Made by a program: the position numbers and the translations under genes
Notes under the pieces: generated by a model
Told to the model about the DNA's origin: nothing
Seen by the model: the letters and a program-made list of their open reading frames with translations, nothing else
Databases searched by the model: none
Source: Hsuehochloa calcarea
Taxonomy: Eukaryota > Streptophyta > Magnoliopsida > Poales > Poaceae
Assembly: GCA_036346395.1 (NCBI GenBank)
Contig: CM070605.1
Location: 496,001-560,000, forward strand
Reading direction: 5' to 3'
DNA length: 64,000 nt
Shown here: in pieces, positions 23,600-35,919 of the stretch
Numbering within the stretch: the stretch's first letter is position 1
Layout of the letters: each line of letters begins with the position of its first letter

Positions 23600-24183
23600 C
23601 GAGCGAGTTTGTGAGTCGAGAGCGTTTCATGGCCGCTTCTCCCGCGCGCGCATTCATGCATGCATGATCGACTCGAACCGTTGGAAGGGCGGGAGGGAGG
23701 GAGGCCGGGGACGAAGGCCGTTGACCACTCGCTTTACATGTAGGGCCAACGAGGGACTCTGCTTACATCTAGGAGAAGAAACTCTCTACCATGCCATGGG
23801 TGCGTCTAGGACGAACCAAGCAACTGACACACAGCAAAAAAAATCAAACTCAAAAAAGTGTTAGTTGCAAAATATATATGACACTAATTAACCAAACGCC
23901 ACCTGGTAGAGCTAGCAGTCCTTTCCAAGGGAATTGAACGCGCGTGGAGAATGATGCTGGAAAACGAGCAGTAGACCAGGACGTCGATCGGTGTTGTCCA
24001 GATCGAGTACAGAAATGCACACACTGACGTCACACATTACATTGCTAGGAGACGATATAGGATACGGTAATATAGATGGAACATAGCTGCGTTAGCCGGC
24101 GGATAGCAAGTTGAAGTCGGGGCCACCAGAAATCGCAACAACGAGACGTAGGGCTTGGTCGGTGAACTCCTCGAGTCTCTTCT
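23600..24183. other. Upstream region of LARP6, no gene recognised
   Basis: Short GC-rich and AT-rich patches, with no coding region I can support. It would hold the LARP6 upstream promoter. A GACGTCA element occurs at about 24026 (CACTGACGTCACAC), a possible bZIP-type site, which is only a pattern match. Confidence 0.35.
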
Positions 24184-24792
24184 AAAAAAAAAAAAAAAAA
24201 AAGAAGACATCACAGACGGTTCAAAAAGTTATTACAGACGGTTTTGTGAATCATGTGAGTTTATAGATTAGTAATGATCTGATGTCATCACAGACGGTAT
24301 GTGAAGAAACATTCTATGATAGTTACGTCTTTATGAAATCTCCAAGCAGTGGCTGCTTGTGCCTTTAAAACCGGTTTCCTATATATATATATATATATCC
24401 AAGGAGTTCATAGAGAAGAGATCAGAAATAGAACGGTAGGACTCTCAGACACAAGGGAGAAGGTGTGCTGGGCTCAGGGGGAGGAGGGGCGCTGGGTTCG
24501 AGGAAATAATTGACCAAGATAGCATATAAATGTGTAATTTCTATAAGTCAATTAACCAGAATAAAATGCTCAAAAGAAAAGATAAGTAACCATATGAAAA
24601 TAGCATATTGCTAAGTTTTGAATGTTTATGATTGCTTTCAGATGTAGAGTTGCATAAGATGTAATCTTGGCCTTCTCGATACTTATCAATTAAATGTGAT
24701 AACAATAAATCAGACTTTTGAGCTCAAATAATGCTTCGTTGGAATGTCAAGAAATAACTTCTAAAACATCAGTGGTATACTTAATTTCAATC
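24184..24792. repeat. Remnant of an older CACTA end (subterminal repeats)
   Basis: After a poly-A run (24184-24202) come degenerate CACTA subterminal units: CATCACAGACGGTTC at about 24208, TTACAGACGG at about 24232, and CATCACAGACGGTATG at about 24288. A (TA)n run (24381-24398) and a G-rich GGGGGAGGAGGGGCG patch (about 24476-24495) follow, the usual pattern of a CACTA end. The matching far end may be at 49890-50400. No intact terminal inverted repeat is left. A younger CACTA inserted at 24793. Confidence 0.5.
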
Positions 24793-25020
24793 CACTACTA
24801 CAGAAAAGCTCATCACAGACGGTTCGTGCGGTCATCACGAGCGGTTTTAAAGCGTGCGAAATTTATATCCGTGATAACAAAGGTTATCACAGACGGTTTT
24901 TCAACCGTCTGTGATAACTGTTATCACAGACTGTTCCAACCACGAACCGTCTGTGATTCTGTAGTATCACAGACGGTTCGTGGTTGGAATATCACAGACG
25001 GTTCGTGGTTAGTATTTAGA
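24793..25020. repeat. Left terminal and subterminal repeats of the CACTA element
   Basis: The terminal CACTACTACAG is followed by six or more copies of ATCACAGACGGTT or its inverse AACCGTCTGTGAT between about 24812 and 25010, partly as inverted pairs (for example around 24887-24921). In CACTA elements such motifs bind the element-encoded protein (TNPA in En/Spm). I infer the same role here. Confidence 0.85.
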
Positions 25021-25209
25021 CCTAATTAATTTTTATCGTATTTTCAGCTAGCCTCAGGAATTGCTAGCCATGTCCTCTGAAAACTAGCAAGCAGAAACAT
25101 GTCACAGATAATTGTTGACAACTCAAAGTGATCATTTAACTCAAAATCAATTACAAAAGAATGTGTCAAGTATATATTGTCGCTAGAGTTACAAATTGAA
25201 TTACAACCA

Positions 25210-28200
25210 GTCAAAGTGAATTACAATATTGAATCAATTGTTTCGAGGTCGTTCATCGGTGTCGACGGCGTGAAACTCTTCGGTGGTGTTAACTATGTCT
25301 GCCTTGATGAAGCCACAGAGCTCCCCTCGAATGTGCATGACCTGGTCCATCTCGAGTGCATTTAACTCAATGTTCAAGCCCTGTCGCTAGCAGGAGTAAA
25401 GTAGTAAGCATATATATTTAAATTTATAATTAGGAGATAATTATTACGAGATTGACAAACCTGGGGATCGTTCATCCTAGAAGCAATCAATAGCTGCATA
25501 TGATGGCATACGTAGAATGCGCATAGGTGATCTCGTTTTTCTTTGGCGGACCTTGCAAAAATAGAATTACATATATATGTACGATCGATTCGAGACACAA
25601 TATTACGGAGTATGATATATGATTATTGTGTTGTAGCGCGTACCAGAAATCGCATCCTGTGAGTCAGTGTGGCGCTCGTTCCCTTGTATAAACCTCCCTA
25701 GGCAACATAGCCGATGAACGCCCTACATGATTCAAAAAAGTTATCTTTGTCCATTTCAAACGAAGGAAGACTACAATAGAGTTATGTGCGGAGGAAATGA
25801 ACATACCTGTCGAGTATTCCTTTAAGAAGGGTGAAGTTGTGATTTTTGTTGAGTAGAGAATCAAGGTACAATACCATGTTCCTCTTTGGCACAAGAATCA
25901 GAAGAATCCAGTGGAACCTACTCGTGTATGTCGCTATAGTCATAAACCTATGTTGAAACGTAATTTGTATAGCAAATATTGAAGCACTTACTTCTGGTTG
26001 TAGGGCACCATTATGTAGTCCCTGTCGTCCAGAGCAAGCAATCCTATTTTTATGTAATTCTCGACGTAGGATGCGTCTTGGTTGATTGTTTGCTCAGAGA
26101 CCACGTGTGGGTCGAGGAAACCCACTGATTCTTTGATTCGACGGACACGTTTCATAATGTATCTGTACATAAGCAATGAGTTATGATATTTATTGGTATA
26201 ACGTGAGTGCAGAAATTAATTGCACACACTTACAGTGTCCAGCATCGTAGAAGTGAGGTATCGATGGCAGTTAGGTTGTATAGGTCAAATAAGTCTTCGA
26301 AGCCCACGATGAAGTGGCCAGGCTCGTGGAGAAAATGCTCCCTCCCGTATCTGACGGTGATTCCAGTATGACCCCCCTTCTCTCGGGTCTTGCGCAAGTA
26401 CCAATCATGAAAAGCTTGACAAGCTACTCCTGAGCTCTTTATTTCTGCGCCGGAGACCAACGGACTTCCCAGTGAGTATTTCACGGGTTTGGGAGGTGCC
26501 TTAATGTTCTTCGATTTCGATTTCTCCTTAACGAGACGGCTGAGGGACGTCTTCCCGTGAGACGCCTCAGGGACCGATATGGTGACACGCTTTTCTTGTC
26601 CCTTCGCCGTCTTCTCGGCGGAAGCGATGTGGCGGCCTTACGAAGCTTTGGTTGAGGCGGACTCATCGAGGTCCTATTGGAGGCGAGGTCCTCTCGATAT
26701 CAGCGTCCTTGAAGGGTCGGTCGATGTCCTTCTTGGACCACTGGATAAAAGTGTGCGTGGCATCCCTAGTGTTACGATTTCTTCGTTCGGGAATCTCGGT
26801 AGGATGGTCATGAAATTATCATGGACCATGTCCACCTGCACCCTGGCGTAACCTGCGCCGGTGGCACCGTCTTTGCTGCACTGTCCCTTCTTGGTATGGA
26901 TACACCATACCCTGCCCAGCCTCAATAGGAATCGAGCCAACCATCCTCACTTAGAGCTTGCAGGACGTCGGCTCCTACAAAAGGGTACACAATTAGTTAA
27001 GGCGTCCTATAGGTCTATCTTTGGAGTATTCCAGAGATGTACATTACCTCAATGCCGTCGATCGGTAATTGCACGTCGTCATGTCCAAAATTATGTGTGG
27101 ATGCGACGCTACTCCGATGTCGAGCAGGACTTGCTCCCAAATTAACAGGGGCGGCTTGCGCCTGCATGAGTTGATTTACTTGGTTCTGCAAGTTTGTTAT
27201 TTGTTCTTAAAATTTTGCAATAATCACATGTTCCAACCGAGCGTCGTGCTGGTCCTTGGATCTCTTCATACTCCTATACGTGTCGGAGTTGTGTGGGAAT
27301 CCATCCCTCCAAGGTACGTAAACCCCAACGCCTCGCGTGCGACCCGGGTGCTCCTTGTTTCCCAGGGCCGTAGACCATACATCCTTCTCCCTGTCTACTT
27401 CGAAGGAACCTTGGGAACATGCGGAAGTCAATGCTTCCTGCAAGAGGACATCATGTTATTGTAGACACCATAAAGTTATGGACTTATTAACAATTAAGTG
27501 GTTCGAGAAATTTACCAGACATTGAGACACTGCCTCGTCTGCCGGGTTTGTCAAAGAGATGTTGCCCGAAGACGTGGCTGATACCCTCGCTCTTAACCAG
27601 GCTCGAGCACGCTCGTCTGAGATCTCAGCAAATGGTCGTGCAGCGGTCTCGTCCTCCGCCGCCCAACTGCGTGCTTTACCGTGTACCAGGTCTTGAGTGC
27701 GTGGGGTGAGTGTTTTGTGCTGGATAGCTGCATGCGCGCACTTTGCTCTGAAATTCGGCGATCGTCTTCATCGCACGAAGTCGTCCCATGTATCCGCGAC
27801 AAAAATTGATACGTCGTGAAGGCGTCCGAGCCGTGTTCACGTACTGCGTGACAAGCAGGCTCTTGAAGTTCCTCCACGCGTGGGACATCGCCAGCAGCGC
27901 GTGCCATCGCACGCGTGCCTCGTGCGCTTAGGGAAAGTGAGCGAGGCGAAAGTTCGATCCAACCGGTCTCTCTGTGCATCCGTCGAGACTTCGAGTTGGG
28001 GTGGTGATGAGGACTCGTTCCTTGCAAGTACCCATGAGACGGTCGAGAATCTCATTTGCTTTCTTGGACTCGGCGGGATCCCGGCGTCAGCGACCTCCGT
28101 GATCGTAATACGGCCGAGGGCAATTTGAGATTCCTCGCCTTCTCGCTGCGTACCACCTTGATCGGAGATCCAGACGATTTGGCGGCGTCGTGGCGTGCCA

Positions 28201-28226
28201 AGGCAGTGCCTCTGCCATCTAAACAC
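25210..28226 (-). pseudogene. CACTA second gene: En/Spm-type protein with Ulp1-like protease (broken)
   Basis: On the minus strand, upstream to downstream. About 27676-27912 has AWRNFKSLLVTQYVNT, typical of the plant Ptta/En/Spm transposase domain. About 26674-26880 has GAGYARVQVDMVHDNF. 26230-26484 has GREHFLHEP and EDLFDLYNLTAIDTSLLRC. 25988-26176 has ESVGFLDPHVVSEQT and DRDYIMVPYN. About 25900-25800 has FHWILLILV and VLYLDSLLN. About 25490-25560 has HLCAFYVCHHMQLLIASRMN. A C-terminal piece reaches about 25220. The FHW His, LDS Asp and LCAFYVC Cys match the triad of C48 (Ulp1/SUMO-protease-like) peptidases. Exon-like blocks are separated by plausible introns, but stops and frame changes occur, mainly at 27000-28200. 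Such fused proteins are known in plant CACTA elements. Their protease function is not settled. Confidence 0.75.
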
Positions 28227-28331
28227 TTGCTATCTATATAAGTTACGTATGCAATGATTACATAGTAAATAAAATATATGAAATTGCACAAAAAAATAAA
28301 CAAATAGAATCAATGTTTGTCATCTTAGTCT

Positions 28332-28345
28332 GTTTTGTAGTAGTG
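28332..28345 (+). repeat. Stray CACTA terminus inside the larger element
   Basis: GTTTTGTAGTAGTG is the same as the last 14 bases of the CACTA at 49442. It is followed by CCA, not ATC, so it does not pair with the left end at 24793. It probably marks the end of a second CACTA insertion whose partner end is lost or rearranged. Confidence 0.6.
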
Positions 28346-29363
28346 CCATACCATAAAGAAACAAAGAGAAGCAATAATCACCTCACCCTAACAATTTGGA
28401 ATAAATCATTACACCAAAACCTAGGATGGAGATAAATTAGAGTTAGCATAAAAGAAATTGCCGATTGTACCATAAGAATCATCACGGTTCCCGGGTTTAC
28501 CTAGATTAGTCGGCACCTAAGTATCGAGACTACCCACACCAACCTAGGTTAGCAGGCATCTTGGTTTTTCAAGTCACCTAGGCTAACCAGCATTAGTCGA
28601 AGCGGGATACCCATGATACCTAGGCCAACCTAGTAAATCGGTGCGATCTTATTTCCATAGGTTTTCATCATTCGGCATTATTAGAATTCAGCACCCACTT
28701 TCGCCAATTGCCAGTCAAATCCTCAAATGCACATCCCAATAAATCCCAAACCCTCGGTAGACATCATTAGGTGTATCCAACTACGACCCCAACACGGCAA
28801 AGAGTCTGCAATCGACCCAAGACTCATGACTCTAGTCCGACATTTGATGTCCGCTTACCACTCCAAATGACCACTCCAAATCGGCAAGCGGCAAATCCAA
28901 TCCTCCCGGCTCGGCTCCTAACCCTTGATTGAGCAGTAATATCTCCCCACTCGAAATCGGTATGAAGCTTCTACTAGTACTAGTACTAGCCGAACTGCCA
29001 ATCCCTCCATAAAGAATGAATGTGGAAAAATCCATGCTTTGGTGGCAGCCTTTGAGTCATTTGATTTTGTTTTCATGGAAAACTTTGAGCCCATTTCCAA
29101 AGCCTTCTCTCGCCGGTTCATCCCCCTGGCCGAGCAAGCACACAGAGCTTCACCCCATTTCAAACAAAAGCACAGCAGAGTAAAACATCTAAAGGGGTAA
29201 AAATACCACATAAACCCTCGGGTGCTCGGCAGGGGCGGGGGTGGCACCGAGGTAAACCCTCGGGATCTCACAGCAGAGAAGGGGGGAAGCGCGGGGAAAC
29301 TCACCGGGTGGTCGGCAGGGGTGGGGGCAGCACCGAGGCGAGGGCGAAGGAGGTGGCGCTGAA
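28346..29363. other. Stretch inside the CACTA, no gene recognised
   Basis: No supported gene. 28500-28640 has an imperfect repeat of CCTAGGTTAGC or CCTAGGCTAACC. 29210-29360 is G-rich (GGCAGGGGCGGGGGTGGC, repeated with drift), resembling the G-rich zones found just inside other CACTA ends in this window. Confidence 0.4.
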
Positions 29364-29885
29364 ACTCACCGGGGTGCTCGGCGGCGGGGCAGCAGGCGAC
29401 GGCGAGGGCGAAGGAGGCGGCGGATGAGAGGCGAGGATGAAGGGAGGCGGCGCTGGCAAACCCTCGGCTCTCACAGCAGAGAAGGGTGGAAAAAGATTAA
29501 GGCAGAAGTGTGCACAACCGTTCGATGATAATACAGACTTATATAGCTGGATATCACAGACGGTTCCATAAACAAACCATCTGTGATGTTAACTATCACA
29601 GACGGTTCTGTTATGAAACCGTCTGTGATGACTTAACAGAGAAATCCTAATTTTAATATCATAGACGGTTCCATAAGCGAACAAATGCGTGATGTTAACT
29701 ATCCTGAGCGGTTACGTTATAAAACCATCTGTGATGTGAACAGACACACACATATGTAGAGCCGTCGATCTTTAGATGGATGGCCCAGATTCACGTGAAC
29801 GTTCGGACCGTCCGAAAGCACTCTCGTTGTGAACCGTCCATCGCTAGATCAACGTCCCAGATTCGTGTGAACGTTCGGACCGTCC
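29364..29885. repeat. ~520-bp direct repeat, copy 1 (CACTA end plus LTR piece)
   Basis: Nearly the same as 44389-44905. It consists of a G-rich zone (to about 29480), CACTA subterminal repeats (about 29548-29745, ATCACAGACGGTTCCATAAA type, some altered to CCTGAGCGG), and then from 29762 a piece of chromovirus LTR (GAACGTTCGGACCGTCC). It stops exactly where duplicated block copy B begins (29886). Confidence 0.85.
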
Positions 29886-30787
29886 CAAATTCAAATATGT
29901 CATATTAGCGGATTAGTTTCTTACTTGGATTCAAAGTCTTTTTACCCCTTTATATACCTCTTGCAAACCGCATGGGAGAGTTGACGCCTCATTGTAATTC
30001 CCCTGCGTTTTGTAAACTCTCCTCATGTAGAGATCATAACCAATCGGCGCCTATGATTTTTCTCGCAAAAGTTTTCCACATAAAAATTCGTGTCTCTTTT
30101 GTCTCTATTTTTCTAACACATTCACCTAGTCGAAAGTATTCGACTATCAGATTTCTTTCATCCTCCGACTTGGGAGGGTCACGTACTGTAAGGAACAAGA
30201 ACAAATCGAAAACGATGAACGAGAACACAATGCATATAAGCACACGCCGCCAGCGATGACTAATCTTTCTTGGAATAAATTTGATCTATTATTTCTGAGT
30301 CATGTTCTGTGGCTACAAAGTACCCTAACGATTACCTTCAAACTATAACACGAAAACACCAAAGCTTTCTACCAAATCACGTGCCGCCAAAAGCCTCACG
30401 TAACTCTTAACCTCTTCTGGCTTTTATATACTAGAGCCCTAAACCGTATCCTTATCAACACGGACACACAATCCTATCTCTTTCGAAAATCAAGGGACCC
30501 GAAACCCTTCAAATCACAGGTTTTTCAAAATCTTTAAACCTTCCAGTTGTGAGCACCTTCCATAAGTCTTCACACGTTGAAGCCTTCAGGACGACACCTC
30601 CCGTAGCTTCTCCACGCATCATGCATTCACCTTTGATCTCCATGTGCCCCAGCGTAAGCCCGACCACCTCGTGACATCCATGACCACCTGAACCTTAGAT
30701 TTCCCAATCCTAGTTCCGGTCCTCCTCGTTATCGATCATGATCGTCTCCACGCCCAACCTGCACATGTAGAAATCAAAGAACGTTTT
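29886..30787. repeat. Duplicated block, copy B, left part
   Basis: Matches 18660-19559 almost base for base, starting inside the old copia 3' LTR (from CAAATTCAAATATG, with the TTTTTCTAACA end at about 30120). The chromovirus inserted at the end of this part. The right part resumes at 43090. Confidence 0.9.
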
Positions 30788-33700
30788 TGTAACATCCCAA
30801 AATTGGTTTGTGTTTCAAATGTAATAAAAATGAGGAGAAATTAAAACTTTTTCTCTGATCTTGATTTTTGTAATCAGTTCCATAATTTTTGTAAAGGAAT
30901 TATGTGGAATCAAAAATCAAATTGCCAATTGGACACCAACACAAGTCTCCTTCATGAAAATCTTGTGCCCAACCTTTGGAAATAATTTTCATTGAACCTA
31001 GGAGTGATGTTTAACACCTCAGAATTATTTCATAATTTTCAGAAATTATTTGATAATTTTTTGAGGCAAGTCAAACATTAGTCAAACTCCTAAATTAGCC
31101 TTCTGGAATTTTTAGAGAAAAATGCAGTGCATAAAAGTCTCTGAAAATTTTATATAAGGTTCATCATCCTGTTAGCAATCTCCATTTAAAATTTCATAAT
31201 TTTTGGGGTTTGTTTGCTACCCCAAATAATTCCTCCAAAATCAGCTATTCAAATTCAAACCCTAACAGGTTTTCCACTGTTCCTCGGGTTCGGATCGGAC
31301 TCGGGCTCGAGCCACTTGATTTGGTCCAACCAACTAACCGCACCGCTCGGACGTTGGCGCGAGTGTTGTGAGTCGTTGGATCGACATCGAACGGCTCACG
31401 ATCGCGTGAGCGTTCGGACCATCCGAACGCCGATCCATTTGAACCGTTGGATTCTAAATCGAGGTTCACGATCGCGTCAACGTTCGGACCGTCCGAACGC
31501 CTTGCGCAACGCGGACCGTAGGATCCAAATCAACGGTCGAGATTGAGTGAGCGTTTGAATCGTTATTATCGACCGTTCTTTTTGGTAGTTCGATTTCAAT
31601 CCAACGGTGGCGGCTATCGTCTACCTCCGTCGCTCGCGCTCGCCATGGTCAACGATGAGTGGGTGAAATTTGAGCGTGGCGGCGGGTCACTTCTCCTTTC
31701 GCCAACGGCTCTTCGCATTAATGCTTCCGTCCGCCGCCTCCATAGTCGCCGTCGCCCTGTTGTCACTTGCTCCGTCGCCTCGATCGGCCTCAACACGAGC
31801 CCCACCATTTTTCTTCCGTTGCTTCTTCCTTGCTCCTTGGCTATAAAACTCCCCGTGGCTTCCTTAGCATCCTTTGAACACTCTTGAGCTCCAAAGACCA
31901 TTTGTTAGTGCGTTGCTCGAGCTCCATTTGAAATTTGCTCTCGGTCGCCATTGTTGGAGCTTGGGTCCTTCGGTGAAAGTGGTGTTAGGGCATTCTCTTT
32001 CAAAACCCTTGATTCCTCGACTTCTTAGCCTCTCACCGAGTTTTAACCCTCTGTCAATTTTGCTTTTGGCGAAGAGAGCGAGATCAATTTGGATTTCCCC
32101 AAGTCGGCCGAAAGCGCTATTCTTCTTCACCCGAGCCACTCGATTCTCCTCGGTGCCTTCTTTGGGCTCGGTACCCCCTTATTAGTCCCTAGTTGTTTGG
32201 CACCGCTCCCTTGGACCATGTTGAGCTCATTTGCGTTTTCGTTTTGGTCATTTTGAGTCTTCTCGGTCATCTCAAACTGCTTGGCGTTCTAGACCGCCGC
32301 ACCAAAATTGTTGGTACCTTTGGGTGCGCAAGGTTGTTAGGAACTCATTTTAGGCTTTTGCTCGCACCGCATGCCGTGGCGAGTCGCCGTGGCGAGCCAA
32401 TCTTCCGTCAAATTTTGTCGGACGAAATCGGTTGAAGTTGAACTTGAGTCGTTGCGGACCGTCGATCTTTGGATCTGGCCCAAGATTGCGCTTAGATTTG
32501 AATTAATCACGCCCTAATCGGTGGACCGTTGGATCCAAGATCAGCGGTCGGATCTGAATGAACGTTCGGACCGTCCGAAAGGTTCGATCGCGTGGACCGT
32601 TGGATCCAAGATCAGCGGCTCCTATGCGTGTGAGCGTTCGGACCGCCCAACGCGTCTGGTCACGTGAACCGTTGGATCGAGATCAACGGTGGCGTTTAGG
32701 AAGTGTGAATCCAGCAGCGTTAGCACCGAGCAGCGGGCGTCGGATCTTTGATCGGCGCTCCTCGTTCGACCACGTCGTTTTAATTCTGATTTCCGAAAGG
32801 ATTTATTTGTCAAGCGAAAAATATGATAACTTGTAAAATGCATAACTAATTCATTTCAAATCCTTTTGGTTGATTCAAATTTTGTTGATTATGTTTTTAA
32901 CTAGACTTTAATTTAGAAATGTTTTCAAACTCAGTATAGCTCCGAAAATTTCGCTAATGAATAGTAGCATTTTGATTTATAAAAGTGAGCAAAATGGTTT
33001 TGGCCATATCTTTTGCATTAAGAATCCAAATCAATTGGTTCTTGTTGCATTAGTTCATAAAAATCATGCTCTTTCTACTGTAAAAATTTGAGAGCTTTTT
33101 GTTGAAGTTGACTGTTGGATCTTTTCGGTTTCTTTTGCCTTATTGGTTCTTTTTGGTTCTTTCGATAGGATCCAAGAGCGCATTGATACCGAGAGTGATC
33201 CCTGACAACATCTTGACCCACAACAAGCGAGCAAGCGGTTTGATCATGTTAATCCTATTATTTTACAAGTTTAATATTTTGAATTCAACTGTATGTATGC
33301 ATTGCTACTTTGTGTTAAAATATGGTTAGTTGATCCTATAGTTGCATAATCTGTAGGATGTTGGTTATTCTCTACTACTTGAGCCTAGGTTATTTTCTGC
33401 GATTAGAGTTCGATGGATGAACTCTTGTCACTTAGTAGAATACGAATCTTTGTGCTTAGCCATGCCTAGTTCGGTAGCTTTGGGCGATCATCGACTTAGT
33501 CGATGGTCTTGATCACACAAAAATTATTATTCTTCCATTATGTCCAGCACTTTGTGCTTTGTTAATTTTGTAAAGTCAAAATTCTGAAAATGGAAAAATT
33601 GATTTGGACTTGGGCAAGTGGTTGGATGGTGGGTTATTGGGTTTGTGGTTGTCTTGCCTAAGTCAACAAGGACCGAACATCTTGTGTCACACTCTCCAAG

Positions 33701-34906
33701 CATTTTTGCGTACTAACCACGCGAGAGGATATGGGACCTCTCTTGACTTAGTACTTTGGCGTGGGTTATCTCGAGTCGCAGGAGGAGCGTTGTGTGTGTT
33801 GTGTGAAAAAGGAATTGTGTTCTTGTGTTGGGTGTGCGGTGGTGGAGTTTAGGGATGGACTCTCCACCTCGGGGCGTCATGATTGTCCGAGGCTTTACCG
33901 TGAGGGGTAGTTGTCGAGGTGGGCCACGACCCGACACAACGTATGGGTTTCTATCCATACAGGCGGCTCATGAATAATTCACAATATTGGAAGCGTCTCG
34001 TAGGACTTAGCCGTCTTGGCATACCTAAGGAAGTGTGCTTAATAGCTTGGCAAAAGGCGGTGCAGCGTGTGGGTAAAATGGTACACCTGCGGGGATAAAA
34101 CTATTGAATAGCCTCGCCCTAGGTTATGGACACGCTTGGTTAGGTTTTGCAAGAGTTAGACTTCAACCTTTTAAATTAAAATTTGACATGGTTGGTATGA
34201 ATGGGTAATTCATACTATTGTTGTGGTGACTAATGGTTTAGTCACTTCGGGATTGTTGTTGTTCTTTACCTCTGTTATATTATTGTGCTTTCGGTTATTT
34301 AAACATTAAAAACAGATTTGTTAAATTGCTTTCAATCTATTATATTATTGCAAATGAAAACTTGCTTTATGCTAAAATGAAACATCTGACCTATTGTTGT
34401 TTAAGCTTGCATGTAGTATATGTCTGAGTTTGTTATTCCACATGTAAGTCTTGAGTACATTCAAAGTACTCACCGGCTTTTGCTTATTTGCTTTTGTTCT
34501 GGGGAAGAAGGTGAGCCCCAAGGGCCTCACTTTTGTGAGATGTGCCGGGTTTGGCGACTAGCTTGGCGGTCGGTCGGTTGCCTTGTGGGTTAAAGGCACA
34601 CCGATTGGCTCTTTTGTTGTAGCCATCTTATGGCACTTTTGCTTCATTGTTTAATTATTGTTGTCTCTTTTATTGTTGGCGGTTGGCCTCTCTTTTGTAA
34701 TGACTCGATTTAATATTATTAATACTCTGTTACATTACGTGTTTGGTTCTATGTGGATGAATGGAATTGATACACAAATTTTGTGATGAGGTGTGTATCT
34801 TGCACTCTGGAAGTATACATGTCTCGAGTCTCGGATTATCCGCTTTGTGATGCTAGGACCGAATGGATGGTTAAGCATTACAAGCCGGATAAACCAGGGT
34901 CTCACA
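30788..34906 (+). repeat. 5' LTR of the chromovirus
   Basis: A 4119-bp LTR, unusually long for this internal size. It has a run of GTTCGGACCGTCCGAA-type palindromes (about 31410-31500 and 32560-32650). Open frames inside it follow no gene model I recognise. The likely start of transcription is not obvious to me. A TATAAAA at 31842-31848 (GGCTATAAAACTCC) is the best TATA candidate. Confidence 0.93.
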
Positions 34907-35850
34907 AAGGTTTGTATCGAGCCATCTTGACCGTAGTAACCCAAGTTGGTCGTCTTTAGGATATTTTGGAAAATCTTATTTTCAAAGTATCAAATGATTT
35001 TGAAAGCTTAAGGAATTCTCGATTTTATTCCTTACCTATCTTAGCTTTCTCCTCTCATCTTACTCTAATTTGAGTTTTAAGAGTTGTTTTCCTCTCATCT
35101 CCTTTTCAAAGATAATGTTATCGATTAAATGGGTTTTGGGAACCACCGAGTTTGGCAAATTGAAGTGCTTAGGGTTTTGAAGTTTACGGGTGAAGGTTTG
35201 GCTAGAGGCTTGGATGCGGAATCTGGACCACACGCTTCAATTTCGAGACATGAGCTCAATGGTTTCGATGGGACCGTTGAGCTTGGCAAATTGAAGTGTG
35301 CCGATTTTGAAGTTTCTAGAATGGAAGACTTGGTGGAAGCTTGGATGCTAAATCGCTTCTGACAACCTCAATTTCCGGACAGCAAGCTCGATGGTTTCTA
35401 ATGGGGTAGAAAATGAGAGTTTAATCAACTAAAACTTGTGGGGTTAAAGAAGGGTAAGATGTGATACTAGTTAGCTATGTATCTAACACTATTTTATTGA
35501 TTTAGCCTTGATCTTAAGTGGTATTAGATCTTACCTTAATCTTACGGTTTTATCTTCTCAATCAATTACTCGTTCATTCAATACGGGCTAGTTGAATTGG
35601 GAAGTTGAGTTTTAGTTTTATGATTCCTTGCCGTTTTGGAGTCTTTTATAAGCGTGTTTAAGATTATACACATCTCGCTTTTTGGCTTTCGATTAGGGTG
35701 ATGTTCCATTCCCTAGTCGCTAGCATTTTGCTTTCTTTCGACTTTGTCCTTGAATCTAAGTCTTTTCTTTGCTATTAGTGAGCTCCTTTTTACTCCATTG
35801 TTGGTCCCATTGCTCATTCGCTCTCTGGTTTGAGTGAGAGCCGACTACGA
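34907..35850 (+). other. Chromovirus leader, altered primer site, no gag
   Basis: The sequence after the LTR (TTTGTATCGAGCC, about 34911-34923) resembles the Met primer-binding site TGGTATCAGAGCC with a change and a missing base. No zinc knuckle or other gag signature is seen where gag should be. Two tandem copies of a ~131-bp unit begin at about 35148 and 35279 (GAG(T/C)TTGGCAAATTGAAGTG). The open frame across them is probably a by-product. Confidence 0.6.
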
Positions 35851-35919
35851 GTGTAGGGATGTTTCAATTGAAATTGAGGAGTAAGATTCTTAGCGAATCT
35901 TATCCTCCTCCCTTCCGCA

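Noticed and set aside
24793..28345. A self-contained CACTA from 24793 to 28345
   Set aside because: The termini match, but the flanking triplets (ATC and CCA) do not, while 49442 has both a terminus and the ATC duplication, and TNP2 lies in the larger span.
31543..32185. Frames inside the chromovirus LTR as a captured gene
   Set aside because: They lie wholly within the LTR, break differently in the second LTR (39738-40375), and show no known domain.
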